Below, piece after piece: positions 7,162-14,862 of a stretch of DNA of 64,000 bases. The position numbers and the translations under genes were made by a program. The DNA comes from G965197405 sp965197405 (GTDB lineage: Bacteria; Chloroflexota; Dehalococcoidia; Lucifugimonadales; JAGWBF01). Under the pieces are notes generated by a model that had not been told where the DNA came from, searched no databases, and saw nothing but the letters and a program-made list of their open reading frames with translations. Positions within the stretch are counted from its first letter, which is position 1. The number at the start of each line of letters is the position of its first letter. The DNA lies in the NCBI GenBank assembly GCA_965197405.1, contig OZ240206.1:2666001-2730000 (forward strand), read 5' to 3'.

Positions 7162-8732
7162 CGGCTCAATTCTGGTCCTGGGGCTTCCAGACCGGCAATG
7201 CGGTAGACCATCCCCATGTCGATGCTGGAGCGCAAGAGTGCTGCCAGCTTGTCGTACTCCTCACCGTTGGAGTTGAGACTCCCCCGACCCTGGCGATCAT
7301 CCTCTTGAGGAAGAGTCACCCCCTTCCCTGCGGCAAGATTGCGGAGGATAGCCCTCCTGAGTCCGGAGTTGTGGAAAAGCCCGTGGATGTAGGTGCCCAG
7401 GACGCGGCCACCGGAATCTATAACCCCGTCGCGCTGGTCCCAGGCTTGGTCCGACCTCCCTTGAACCTCAAAGGGATGGGCGACCCCTATCCCTTCCGTA
7501 CCCACTGACGGCGCCGGCGAGGCAAAAGAGCGGCCCATATGGATTTCGTAACCTTCTATGGAGAGTCCCCGTGCCCCTTGCAGGATTCCGGATGCTTCCC
7601 TCGTCACTCCACGGACTCTACGGGTCTCTTTGGACCCTTCAAAGACGGTGGTGATGGGCAGGAGTCCCAGTCCTTGCATCTCTGAGTTCCGAGATTCCAC
7701 TCCCTCGGGGTCCAGGATAGTCGCGCCTAGCATCTGATACCCGCCGCAAATGCCGATAACGACGGTGCCATTGCTGCTGCGCTCCCGGACCTTGTCGGCG
7801 AACCCCTGCTGACGCAGCCACTCCAGGTCTGCCATAGTGGCCTTGGTGCTGGGCAGGATAATCAGGTCCGGCTCGCCCAGGGCGTCGTTGGCCTCAACGT
7901 AGCGCAGTCGAACGCCCGCCTCCCGCTTTAGCGGGTCGAAGTCGTCGAAATTGGAGATGTGGGGAAAGCCAATCACGGCGATGTCCAAAAGATAGTCGCT
8001 CACCTTCTTCATTCTCAGCCGCTCCTCGGGAGAGACCGAGTCCTCTTCAGGGATGTGAATGTTATTGAAGTATGGGACTACGCCCGCCACAGGTATGCCG
8101 GTGCGTTCCTCCAGGAGCCTCAACCCCGGCTCTAACAACGTCACGTCGCCCCTGAACTTGTTAATGATAAAAGCCCTGATGCAAGCGCGCTCTTCCGGCT
8201 CCAGCAGCTCCAGCGTGCCCACGAGGGAAGCGAAGACGCCGCCCCGGTCTATGTCTCCTGCCAGCAGGACCGGGGAATCGGCATAGAGGGCCACCCGCAT
8301 GTTTACCATCTCCGTACGCTTCAAGTTAATCTCGGCGGGGCTGCCGGCACCCTCAATCACCACCACATCGTACTGGTCCCGCAGGTTGTCCAACGACCGG
8401 GACACTGCCCGCCAGAGTCCGGGCTTCTCCCTGGAAAAATAGGCGGCGTCGGCGTACTGGAGAGGCTTTCCCAGCACGACGACCTGGGAGCGGTTGTCGG
8501 CCTGGGGCTTGAGGAGGACCGGATTCATCTCCACGGTAGGCTCGATGCCGGCGGCCTCGGCCTGCACCGCTTGGGCGCGGCCGATTTCACCGCCCTCCAG
8601 GGTCACGTAGGAGTTGTTGGACATATTCTGCGCCTTGAAGGGCGCGACCCTGAAGCCGTCCTGACGAAGTATGCGGCATAGTCCGGCGACCAGCACGCTC
8701 TTGCCCACGTCGGAGGCGGTGCCCTGGACCAT
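7158..8732 (-). CDS. cobQ: Cobyric acid synthase
   Basis: Amidates four side chains of adenosylcobyrinic acid a,c-diamide, using glutamine and ATP, in cobalamin synthesis. The 524-aa product has an N-terminal ATP-binding dethiobiotin-synthetase-like domain (VQGTASDVGKS) and a C-terminal class I glutamine amidotransferase domain with the nucleophile Cys in GICGGYQMLG and a histidine in GTYIHGLFHN. I place the start at the ATG at 8732, which has GGGAAGG five bases upstream; the frame stays open for 43 more codons, but those derive from the repeat at 8760-8957 and would add unrelated residues. It is the last gene of the B12 unit led by btuF. Confidence 0.93.
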   Translation of the reverse strand: MVQGTASDVGKSVLVAGLCRILRQDGFRVAPFKAQNMSNNSYVTLEGGEIGRAQAVQAEAAGIEPTVEMNPVLLKPQADNRSQVVVLGKPLQYADAAYFSREKPGLWRAVSRSLDNLRDQYDVVVIEGAGSPAEINLKRTEMVNMRVALYADSPVLLAGDIDRGGVFASLVGTLELLEPEERACIRAFIINKFRGDVTLLEPGLRLLEERTGIPVAGVVPYFNNIHIPEEDSVSPEERLRMKKVSDYLLDIAVIGFPHISNFDDFDPLKREAGVRLRYVEANDALGEPDLIILPSTKATMADLEWLRQQGFADKVRERSSNGTVVIGICGGYQMLGATILDPEGVESRNSEMQGLGLLPITTVFEGSKETRRVRGVTREASGILQGARGLSIEGYEIHMGRSFASPAPSVGTEGIGVAHPFEVQGRSDQAWDQRDGVIDSGGRVLGTYIHGLFHNSGLRRAILRNLAAGKGVTLPQEDDRQGRGSLNSNGEEYDKLAALLRSSIDMGMVYRIAGLEAPGPELSR

Positions 8733-8759
8733 CAGCACCTTCCCATGCCCTGTGCCAGC

Positions 8760-8957
8760 CAGGGTCTTTTGATTCTCGACGTTAGGCAAATACAGACCCC
8801 CGCCGCGTGTCATTCCGAACGGAGCGAAGCGGAGTGAGGAATCTAAAATGGCGCCTAACAAAAACCCGAATCAAGGCGGTACAAGCTAGGGCAAGACCGC
8901 GGTCAGCCAGGACTTTAGACCCCTCGCTCCGCTCGGGGTGACAATTGAAAGACCCTG
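8760..8957 (+). repeat. Palindromic MITE-like repeat, long form (copy 1)
   Basis: It begins CAGGGTCTTTTGATT and ends AATTGAAAGACCCTG, an inverted pair of ends. Inside are two mutually inverted blocks, GTCATTCCG...ATCTAAA and TTTAGACCCCTCG...GGTGAC. It lies between cobC and cobQ, so the B12 transcript would have to read through it. No transposase is encoded. Confidence 0.85.
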
Positions 8958-8969
8958 TGCCAGGCCCGC

Positions 8970-9605
8970 TCATGGCTCGCCGCCCCAGTGGGAGGTATCG
9001 TTGAAGAGCTTGAGGACCGTGTTATCGGGATAGCAGTCCACCAGGGATAGGCTGCCAGTGGACAGGAAGAAGCGCCAGGCGGCGTGCGGCGGAAGCTCCA
9101 AAAGACAGGTTAGGAGCACCCGCAAAGAGCCCCCGTGCCCAGTAATGAGTATGATGTCGTCGCGATGGGCTGCCTTCAGCCCGGCGACGAAACCGCCTAT
9201 CCTTACCATCAGGTCCCGGAGGCTCTCTCCACCCGGTGGAGCGAAGTCCTCCTTGCGTTTGAGCATCTCGGCGTATAGCTCAGGGTCGGCCTCTTTCACT
9301 TCCCGGTGGGTCATGCCTTCCCAACGGCCATAGGAGAACTCTCGGAGCTCCCGGGAAGGAGAGGGAGAGATGTTGTGTCCCTTCAGGATGCCCTGGGCGG
9401 TCTCGAAGGTCCGCTTCAAATCGCTGGTGTAGGCGGCGCGAATATCCCACGTAGCCAGGCGAGCCCCGAGGGCTTCCGCCTGTCGGACGCCCTTCTCGGA
9501 GAGGGGGATGTCGGTGTGGCCTTGGATTCTTCCTTCCACGTTCCACGAGGTCTCGCCGTGGCGGACAATCAACCACCTGCTCACCTTGATTACCTCCCGT
9601 GTCAT
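8970..9605 (-). CDS. cobC: Histidine phosphatase, probable alpha-ribazole phosphatase
   Basis: A 211-aa member of the phosphoglycerate-mutase-like histidine phosphatases. The phosphohistidine motif is VRHGETSWN (around 14-22), and a second histidine lies in LITGHGGSLR. In the cobalamin pathway CobC removes the phosphate from alpha-ribazole 5'-phosphate or from adenosylcobalamin 5'-phosphate in nucleotide-loop assembly. Family membership is clear; the specific role rests on its place between btuD and cobQ in a riboswitch-controlled unit. btuD ends 31 nt upstream. A general phosphoglycerate mutase activity cannot be excluded from sequence. Confidence 0.8.
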   Translation of the reverse strand: MTREVIKVSRWLIVRHGETSWNVEGRIQGHTDIPLSEKGVRQAEALGARLATWDIRAAYTSDLKRTFETAQGILKGHNISPSPSRELREFSYGRWEGMTHREVKEADPELYAEMLKRKEDFAPPGGESLRDLMVRIGGFVAGLKAAHRDDIILITGHGGSLRVLLTCLLELPPHAAWRFFLSTGSLSLVDCYPDNTVLKLFNDTSHWGGEP

Positions 9606-9636
9606 CTCGCCGTGTTATCTCAATCGAGGGGGATGT

Positions 9637-10452
9637 TCACCACTTCACCCCGTCTCTCACGTTGACGGCCTGCCCCAAGGGTAGCACTACCGGGGTCTTG
9701 TGGACGGGGTGCTCTACAATGGAGACCTGAACGCCGAAGACTTTGGACACTACTTCAGTGGTCAGCACCTCCCTTGGCTCTCCAAGGGCGAGGACGTTGC
9801 CCTGGTACAGGGCCGCGATGCGGCTGCAATACTGGGCTGCCAGCGTCAGATCGTGCATGGCCACAAGGACCGTCACCTCGGTCTGCTTACGCACTTTGTT
9901 GATGATGTCCAGGACCGACGTCTGGTAGCTGATGTCCAGGTGGGCCGTTGGTTCGTCCAGCAGAAGCACAGGCGTCTCTTGCGCCAGCGCTCTTGCGATG
10001 AAGACCCGCTGCAGCTCACCGCCGGACAGAGTGGACACCAGGCGGTCGGCAAATTCCCAGGTCTCGGTCAGCTCCATGACCGCCTGGCATTTCTGATAGT
10101 CGGACTTGCTCTCCCATTGGAGCAACCCAAGATATGGATTGCGCCCCATCAGCACAACATCCATAGCGGTGAACCCCGGAGGTACGGCGGGGCTCTGCTG
10201 GACAACCGCCACCAGCTTCGCTCGGTCCCTGGGCCTCAGCAGCGCAACCTCGGCGCCATTCAGAAGGACCCGTCCACGCTCGGCTTGCAGCGTCCCTGCG
10301 GCAATTCGCAGGAAGGTGCTCTTTCCCGACCCATTGGGACCGACCAGGCCTACCACCTCTCCTGGAAAGACCTCCAGGTCCAGCCCCGCCAGCACCGTCT
10401 TGCCGTCGTAGGAAAGATGGACCCCCTGGGCCTGGACGATGGGAGCGTTCAC
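9637..10452 (-). CDS. btuD: Cobalamin/corrinoid (FecCD-type) ABC transporter ATP-binding protein
   Basis: A 271-aa ATPase that drives corrinoid uptake with the BtuC-like permease. It shows Walker A GPNGSGKST, signature LSGGELQRV and Walker B VLLLDEPTAH, in the expected order. The start is a GTG at 10450-10452 that overlaps the btuC stop codon (GTGA), implying translational coupling; the frame is open further upstream only as a shadow of btuC. The substrate is inferred from the cobalamin riboswitch upstream and cobC/cobQ downstream; sequence alone would also allow a siderophore. Confidence 0.9.
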   Translation of the reverse strand: MNAPIVQAQGVHLSYDGKTVLAGLDLEVFPGEVVGLVGPNGSGKSTFLRIAAGTLQAERGRVLLNGAEVALLRPRDRAKLVAVVQQSPAVPPGFTAMDVVLMGRNPYLGLLQWESKSDYQKCQAVMELTETWEFADRLVSTLSGGELQRVFIARALAQETPVLLLDEPTAHLDISYQTSVLDIINKVRKQTEVTVLVAMHDLTLAAQYCSRIAALYQGNVLALGEPREVLTTEVVSKVFGVQVSIVEHPVHKTPVVLPLGQAVNVRDGVKW

Positions 10453-11534
10453 ATCACTATCCTTCTGGCCCGGCTGAGCAGGAAGAGGAAGAAGGGGGCG
10501 CCGCAGAAGGCCGTGACGATGCCCACGGGAAGCTCTGTAGGACTGACCACGGTGCGGGCCGCCAGATCGGCCAGTATCAGGAATCCGCAGCCGGTAATCA
10601 TGGACATGGGGAGAAGGAAGCGGTGATCGTTTCCCCAGATAATCCTGACAATATGGGGAGCGATGATTCCCACGAAACCGATGATTCCGCTGACGGACAC
10701 CGCGGCTGCGGCGGTTATCGAGGCCAGTACTATGAGCACTATCTTGGTGCGCTCTACGTTCACCCCCAGGTGCTTGGCTTCCTCCTCGTTGAGCTGGAAC
10801 ATATTGAGCAGCCGGGCATAGGCCATCATGATGACCGTGGCCGGGACCATGTAGGGGAGCACGGTGAAAATGTCGTCCCATTGGGTGCCTATGAACCCTC
10901 CCAGCAGCCATCCCAGCAGTGGCCGTACGTCCGGGTCACTACTGATGATAACATAGCTGGTGACCGCTCCCAGCAGGGACGATATGGCCAGCCCCGCCAG
11001 GATTAGTGTGAGCAGAGGCAACTCTCCCGAACGCCTGGCAACCAGGTAGGTGGCGGAAACAGCCGCCAATGCCCCCACTGACGCCGCTATAGGGAGGACG
11101 CTGAAGCCGTCATAGTAGACGGGTACGTTGGTCAGAAGGACTACGGTCGCGCCCAGAGCGGCCCCGGCGGCCACTCCGATAAAATAGGGGTCTGCCAGTG
11201 GATTACGGAAAAGTCCCTGGTACGTAGCGCCCGAAACGGCCAGCGCGGCGCCCACCAGGCCGGCCAGGACTATTCGGGGGAACCTCAGATTCCAGATGAT
11301 CGTCTCCCAGCTATCGGGCCAACTTCGGGATATATCAACAAATGGCAGCCCGTCCACGACAATCTTTGCCACAGTCCAGGGCGGGATGTAAACGGAACCC
11401 AACCCTCCTGCGACCATCGCTATCACCAGGACCAGTACCAGCCCCACGCCCAGCCTCCACCAGGGATAGTTCAAGGCGATGGAGCGCCGGGCTATCCTGA
11501 TACCTATGTCGTCTCTGGTTATTGGCAGACTCAT
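10449..11534 (-). CDS. btuC: FecCD/BtuC-family ABC transporter permease
   Basis: A 361-aa integral membrane protein with about ten hydrophobic segments, the first near residues 28-48 (WWRLGVGLVLVLVIAMVAG). Typical FecCD blocks are present, such as FPRIVLAGLVGAALAVSG and GIIGFVGIIAPHIVRI, the latter close to the coupling region that contacts the ATPase. It would import corrinoid delivered by the BtuF-like lipoprotein. It is 28 nt downstream of btuF and overlaps btuD by a few bases, so the three genes make one transporter operon under the riboswitch. Confidence 0.92.
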   Translation of the reverse strand: MSLPITRDDIGIRIARRSIALNYPWWRLGVGLVLVLVIAMVAGGLGSVYIPPWTVAKIVVDGLPFVDISRSWPDSWETIIWNLRFPRIVLAGLVGAALAVSGATYQGLFRNPLADPYFIGVAAGAALGATVVLLTNVPVYYDGFSVLPIAASVGALAAVSATYLVARRSGELPLLTLILAGLAISSLLGAVTSYVIISSDPDVRPLLGWLLGGFIGTQWDDIFTVLPYMVPATVIMMAYARLLNMFQLNEEEAKHLGVNVERTKIVLIVLASITAAAAVSVSGIIGFVGIIAPHIVRIIWGNDHRFLLPMSMITGCGFLILADLAARTVVSPTELPVGIVTAFCGAPFFLFLLSRARRIVM

Positions 11535-11562
11535 ATCGTCTATTAGGGTTGCCGGTTGTTCC

Positions 11563-12672
11563 CTACTGGAACAACTCCGGGTATAGCAGGGCGGCCATCT
11601 CTTCGATGGCGGCTATCAGCCTGGTCCCCGCCACAGCGAAGGACTGCTCCGGCATGATGATTCGCCCTTCTTTCACAGCCTTGACGTCATCGAAAGCGCT
11701 GTTCCCGGTCAGCTGCTCCACATCGGATGCGCTGGATACGATTACCTCCGGGTCCTTTATTACTATCTGTTCAGGACTCAGCTGGGCCCAGCCGGACTGC
11801 TCTTGGGTAATCATCTCTACCTTGAGGAGCTGGTAGATAGCGCCGTGGAGGGTGTCACCGCCGGGGGTCCAGAATTCAAAGGTATGGTTGTACAGCGTGG
11901 GGCCTTGCTCGACGGCTTCCAGTCTTTCGGCGAGGGCATCCAGACGGGCACGTATATCAGCTACCTGTACCTCGGCTTCATCAACGGAATCTGTAACTTT
12001 CCCCCACAGGCGGAAGTGCTCAATAACGTCGTCCAGGTCGCTGTTTAACGAGTCAATCAGAAGCACGGGAGCGCCGGTGGCCTCCAATGCGTCCACCGGA
12101 CTGGCGAAGAAGGTGAATATCAGGTCTGGCTCCAGCTCGATAATGGCCTCGGTGTTGACTGAAAAGGCGTCACCCACTCTGGGTATGCTGGCGGTTTCCG
12201 GGGGATAGTCCACGAAGTCATGGACACCCGCGACTCGATGGCCCTGGCCGATGGCAAAGAGGATTTCCACCGCAGCGCTATCGTAGGCAACTATACGCTC
12301 CGGGGCCTGGTTGAAGACAAACTCCTTGCCATTGGAATCGGTAATCATGATTGGGTAGGCGGATGGCGTTGGGAATGGAGTGGGTGTAGGGATGGAGGTG
12401 GGCGTCGGCGCTGCCCTGGGCGTTGAAGTAGGCGCAGCCACTGCTGTTGCTGTAGAGGCCAGGGTGGGCGCAAGAGTAGGGGCGGGAGTGGGGGTGGGGA
12501 TGGACGTTGCCGTGGGGACAGGAAGGGATGTGGGCGTTGCCCTGGCAGTGGAGGTCGGCGTCGCATCTTCTCCTCCGCAGGCCAGCCCAAGGACTAGCAT
12601 GGAGACAAGTATGCCGCCGGCTAGCAGGCGAACGCTTCGGATTAGTTTCATGCCCAGGTCATGCAGTTTCAT
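11563..12672 (-). CDS. btuF: Corrinoid-binding lipoprotein (BtuF-like periplasmic binding protein)
   Basis: A 369-aa substrate-binding protein anchored outside the membrane. A signal peptide ends in the lipobox LGLAC with Cys32 as the lipidated residue. Residues 36 to about 95 form a Thr/Pro/Ala-rich linker, which I infer lifts the domain from the membrane. The binding domain follows, with PERIVAYDSAAVEILFAIG and VGDAFSVNTEAIIELEPDL, typical of the BtuF/FhuD fold. The start at 12672 is preceded by a strong AGGAGG; an in-frame ATG at 12702 lies in the terminator region and is unlikely. It is the first gene after the cobalamin riboswitch. Confidence 0.92.
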   Translation of the reverse strand: MKLHDLGMKLIRSVRLLAGGILVSMLVLGLACGGEDATPTSTARATPTSLPVPTATSIPTPTPAPTLAPTLASTATAVAAPTSTPRAAPTPTSIPTPTPFPTPSAYPIMITDSNGKEFVFNQAPERIVAYDSAAVEILFAIGQGHRVAGVHDFVDYPPETASIPRVGDAFSVNTEAIIELEPDLIFTFFASPVDALEATGAPVLLIDSLNSDLDDVIEHFRLWGKVTDSVDEAEVQVADIRARLDALAERLEAVEQGPTLYNHTFEFWTPGGDTLHGAIYQLLKVEMITQEQSGWAQLSPEQIVIKDPEVIVSSASDVEQLTGNSAFDDVKAVKEGRIIMPEQSFAVAGTRLIAAIEEMAALLYPELFQ

Positions 12673-12704
12673 TCGGTCCTCCTGTGCAGTGAAGTTTAAC
12701 AAAG

Positions 12705-12729
12705 AAGCCCGACCTTAGCGGCCGGGCTT
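12705..12729 (-). terminator. Riboswitch-linked intrinsic terminator
   Basis: On the minus strand AAGCCCGGCC (12720-12729) pairs with GGTCGGGCTT (12705-12714) around a 5-nt loop, with one G-U pair. It is followed by CTTTGTT. It lies between the cobalamin aptamer and btuF, so it is the likely expression platform. How ligand binding switches it (competing pairing) is not resolved by eye. Confidence 0.75.
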
Positions 12730-12776
12730 AGACTGTCCCATAACTCACACTCCCTCCGCGAAGTGTACCAAGTCAC

Positions 12777-12954
12777 TTCTGAGGCAGGTCTCCTGGCTCC
12801 TGGCTAATTAACGGGCTTCCCGCCTTCCCAGCCCCTGTTACGGGACCAGTGGCTCTGCTCTACACGAGCAGGGAAGCTCTCACCAGTTACAGTGGCGGGG
12901 CCACGCCGGACTTGCACCGGCTTCCCTTTTCAGCTTGTAACAGCAACCTCAGAA
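12777..12954 (-). ncRNA. Cobalamin riboswitch aptamer
   Basis: On the minus strand the segment shows the conserved blocks of the cobalamin (B12-box) riboswitch in order: GGGAAGCC, GGTGCAAGTCCGGC, GCCCCGCCACTGTAA, and the 3' box GCCAGGAGACCTGCC. The closing P1 helix is an exact 8-bp pairing of TTCTGAGG (12947-12954) with CCTCAGAA (12777-12784). It controls the btuFCD-cobC-cobQ unit; in this class ligand binding normally lowers expression. The terminator at 12705-12729 lies between it and btuF. Confidence 0.96.
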
Positions 12955-12974
12955 CATATTCAGTTTTCTTTGTT

Positions 12975-13034
12975 GGAAATCTCCTCCCACCGGGCCTGGC
13001 AGCGTCAGAGGCGGACTTGCGCCGCCGCGTTCCC
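12975..13034 (-). ncRNA. Degenerate second cobalamin-aptamer-like segment
   Basis: Upstream of the full riboswitch in the same leader, the minus strand contains GGGAA, then GGCGCAAGTCCGCC, then CGCTGCC, and then GGAGGAGATTTCC. These resemble, in the same order, the GGGAA, GGTGCAAGTCCGGC and AGGAGACC blocks of the intact aptamer. The CCGCCACTGTAA block and the variable arm are missing. It may be a decayed tandem copy or a very compact aptamer; a chance likeness is possible. Confidence 0.35.
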
Positions 13035-13095
13035 TATAAACCTTCGGGGTATCCGGGGGACATTGTTAATATGGCAAGCTACCTTGAGCGATGTT

Positions 13096-13124
13096 ATTAT
13101 AAATAGTCCCATGATGACTGTCAA
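13096..13124 (-). promoter_or_regulatory. Consensus sigma-70 promoter TTGACA-N17-TATAAT for the B12 unit
   Basis: On the minus strand TTGACA (13119-13124) and TATAAT (13096-13101) are both perfect, with a 17-nt spacer. Transcription would begin near 13089 and give a leader of about 415 nt, containing the degenerate aptamer, the full riboswitch and the terminator before btuF. The IS66 target duplication (13128-13135) ends 3 bp upstream of the -35 box, so the insertion spared the promoter. Confidence 0.88.
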
Positions 13125-13135
13125 CGATGCTGGAC

Positions 13136-14582
13136 GTAACAGTTCAGAGTTGATGAGATGGATTTGGGGAAGGCCCCTTTGCCGATGGAAACCACTGGAC
13201 TCTGTGGCGGAGTTGTGGCATAAAAGAACAATGGAAAAGGAGGTTGACCTGAATAAAGCCAGCCGGGAAACCCTGCTGGTCATTATCGGGGAACAAAGAG
13301 GTGTCATAGACCAACTACGCCAGCGTGTTGAGAGCTTGGAGGCTAAGCTATCCAGCGGCAGGGGGCCGAGGTCGGGGATGCCTGGGCACAAGCCAGCAGC
13401 CAAAGGCGAGCCGGTGGTGGAGATGAAGAAACGGCGCAAACCACGTTCTCATGGCTTTGCCAGGGCTCGGATGGAACCGACGAGGCGGGTGGTACATGCC
13501 CCGGAGTCGTGCCCGGAATGTGGGACTGGCTTGGCCGGGGGATGGGTGCAGAGGAGCCGGGAGGTCATCGAGCTTGCTGTGGTCCCTGTGGAAGTCACAG
13601 AGCACGTCTTCATTGCTCGGATGTGTCCGCTGTGCCGGAAACGGCGGCTGCCCCGAAAGTCCCTGAGTCGGTTGGCCGTAGGGCGCCAGAGGTTGGGTGT
13701 CAATCTGGTGAGCCTGATAGCCACCCTGCGGGAAGAAGGCAGGCTGCCCATAGGGACCATCCAGTGGTACTTGAAGATGGTGCATGGGTTGAAGCTGAGC
13801 GTTGGGGCTATCGTCCGGGCCGTCCACCATGTGGCCCGGCTTGGGATGGGGGCCCTAGAGGAGATACTGGAGCGTATCCGTGGCAGTCCGGTGGTGCATG
13901 CTGACGAGACTGGGTGGCGTGAGGAGGGGACCAATGGCTACGTGTGGACCTTCAGCACGTCCACGGAGCGGTATTTCCTACGGCGGGGTCGGGGCAAGGG
14001 GGTGGTGGACGAGGTCCTGGGCGAGACCTTCAGTGGGGTGCTGGTGAGCGACTTCTACGCCGCATATGACCATTACCCTGGCCTCAAACAACGCTGCTGG
14101 GCCCACCTGCTACGGGACATCCATGAGTTGAAGGTGCTCTACCCCGAAGACCCCATCTTGGTGAAGTGGGTTCAGGCAGTGCATCGGCTCTACGTCAAGG
14201 CCAGGACTTGGGTGTCGGCTGGGAAACGGACCCCATCCCAGGGGCAGTTGGTGTTAGAAGAGGGATTGCTTGCCTTGTGCCGCCCCTTCCTGGAAGACTC
14301 CCTGGCACCCCAAGGACGGCTCTGCCGACGGATAGAAAAGCATATCAAAGAGTTGTTTGTCTTTGTGTCCCACCCACAAGTCCCCTCGGATAACAACGCT
14401 GCGGAACGGAGCCTGAGACATCTGGTCGTGAGCCGGAAGATCAGTGGCGGCACTCGCTCGGAGCCAGGCAGCGATAGCAAAATGACCCTGGCTTCCCTCT
14501 TCGGGACCTGGCGGGCCCGTGGGCTTAACCCCTTCCTGGAATGCCGCAGTCTCTTGATTTCCCCTCTACTCTGAACAGTTAC
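13136..14582 (+). mobile_element. IS66-family insertion sequence, complete, single-gene type
   Basis: The 1447-bp element is bounded by imperfect terminal inverted repeats: GTAACAGTTCAGAGTTGAT at the left, and at the right the reverse complement of GTAACTGTTCAGAGTAGAG. It is flanked by the exact 8-bp direct repeat TGCTGGAC at 13128-13135 and 14583-14590. Ends beginning GTAA and 8-bp duplications are hallmarks of IS66. Only the transposase gene is present, with no tnpA/tnpB, as in the ISBst12-like subgroup. Perfect duplications and an intact gene suggest a fairly recent insertion. Confidence 0.93.
13231..14574 (+). CDS. tnpC: IS66-family transposase (DDE)
   Basis: A 447-aa transposase. An N-terminal coiled-coil (about 20-42) and a basic region precede a zinc-finger-like pair (CPECG at 94-98 and CPLC at 132-135). 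The DDE catalytic triad is Asp225 (HADETGW), Asp274 (SDFYAAY) and Glu392 (NNAAERSLR), as in IS66 TnpC. I use the ATG at 13231; the frame stays open back to 12892, but that extension would run out of the element through its left end and into the B12 leader. No stop or frameshift is seen, so the enzyme should be active. Confidence 0.93.
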   Translation: MEKEVDLNKASRETLLVIIGEQRGVIDQLRQRVESLEAKLSSGRGPRSGMPGHKPAAKGEPVVEMKKRRKPRSHGFARARMEPTRRVVHAPESCPECGTGLAGGWVQRSREVIELAVVPVEVTEHVFIARMCPLCRKRRLPRKSLSRLAVGRQRLGVNLVSLIATLREEGRLPIGTIQWYLKMVHGLKLSVGAIVRAVHHVARLGMGALEEILERIRGSPVVHADETGWREEGTNGYVWTFSTSTERYFLRRGRGKGVVDEVLGETFSGVLVSDFYAAYDHYPGLKQRCWAHLLRDIHELKVLYPEDPILVKWVQAVHRLYVKARTWVSAGKRTPSQGQLVLEEGLLALCRPFLEDSLAPQGRLCRRIEKHIKELFVFVSHPQVPSDNNAAERSLRHLVVSRKISGGTRSEPGSDSKMTLASLFGTWRARGLNPFLECRSLLISPLL

Positions 14583-14597
14583 TGCTGGACTCATCGG

Positions 14598-14755
14598 CAG
14601 GGCCTTTCAATTCTCACGCCAGGTAAATACAGGCCCCCGCCGCGTGTCATTCCGGGCGCAGCGAGGAATCTAAAAATGCTTGGATAGCAGCACGCCTAAG
14701 AAGGCAAGGACTTTAGACTCCTCGCTCCACTCGGGGTGACAGTTGAAAGACCCTG
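14598..14755 (+). repeat. Palindromic MITE-like repeat, short form (copy 2)
   Basis: A 158-bp copy starting CAGGGCCTTTCAATTC and ending AGTTGAAAGACCCTG, with the ATGCTTGGATAGCAGCACGC centre of the short subtype. It lies 7 bp past the right-hand target duplication of the IS66 element. It matches the copies at 27956, 46564 and 62596 almost throughout. Confidence 0.88.
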
Positions 14756-14862
14756 GACTCACCGGTAGCCTATAGACTTGGACTGGCACTGCCACGGGCG
14801 TTTGGTTGGTTGAGATTCGACTGCGGGAATCCCGGCATGTGCCAGTATGCGGAGGTGCAAGC

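Noticed and set aside
9637..10911. A 424-codon frame suggesting a fused btuD
   Set aside because: The part above 10452 is a shadow of btuC; the true product starts at the GTG that overlaps the btuC stop.
12892..13230. N-terminal extension of the transposase frame
   Set aside because: It would cross the left end of the IS and its target duplication into the B12 leader; the ATG at 13231 gives the normal IS66 start.
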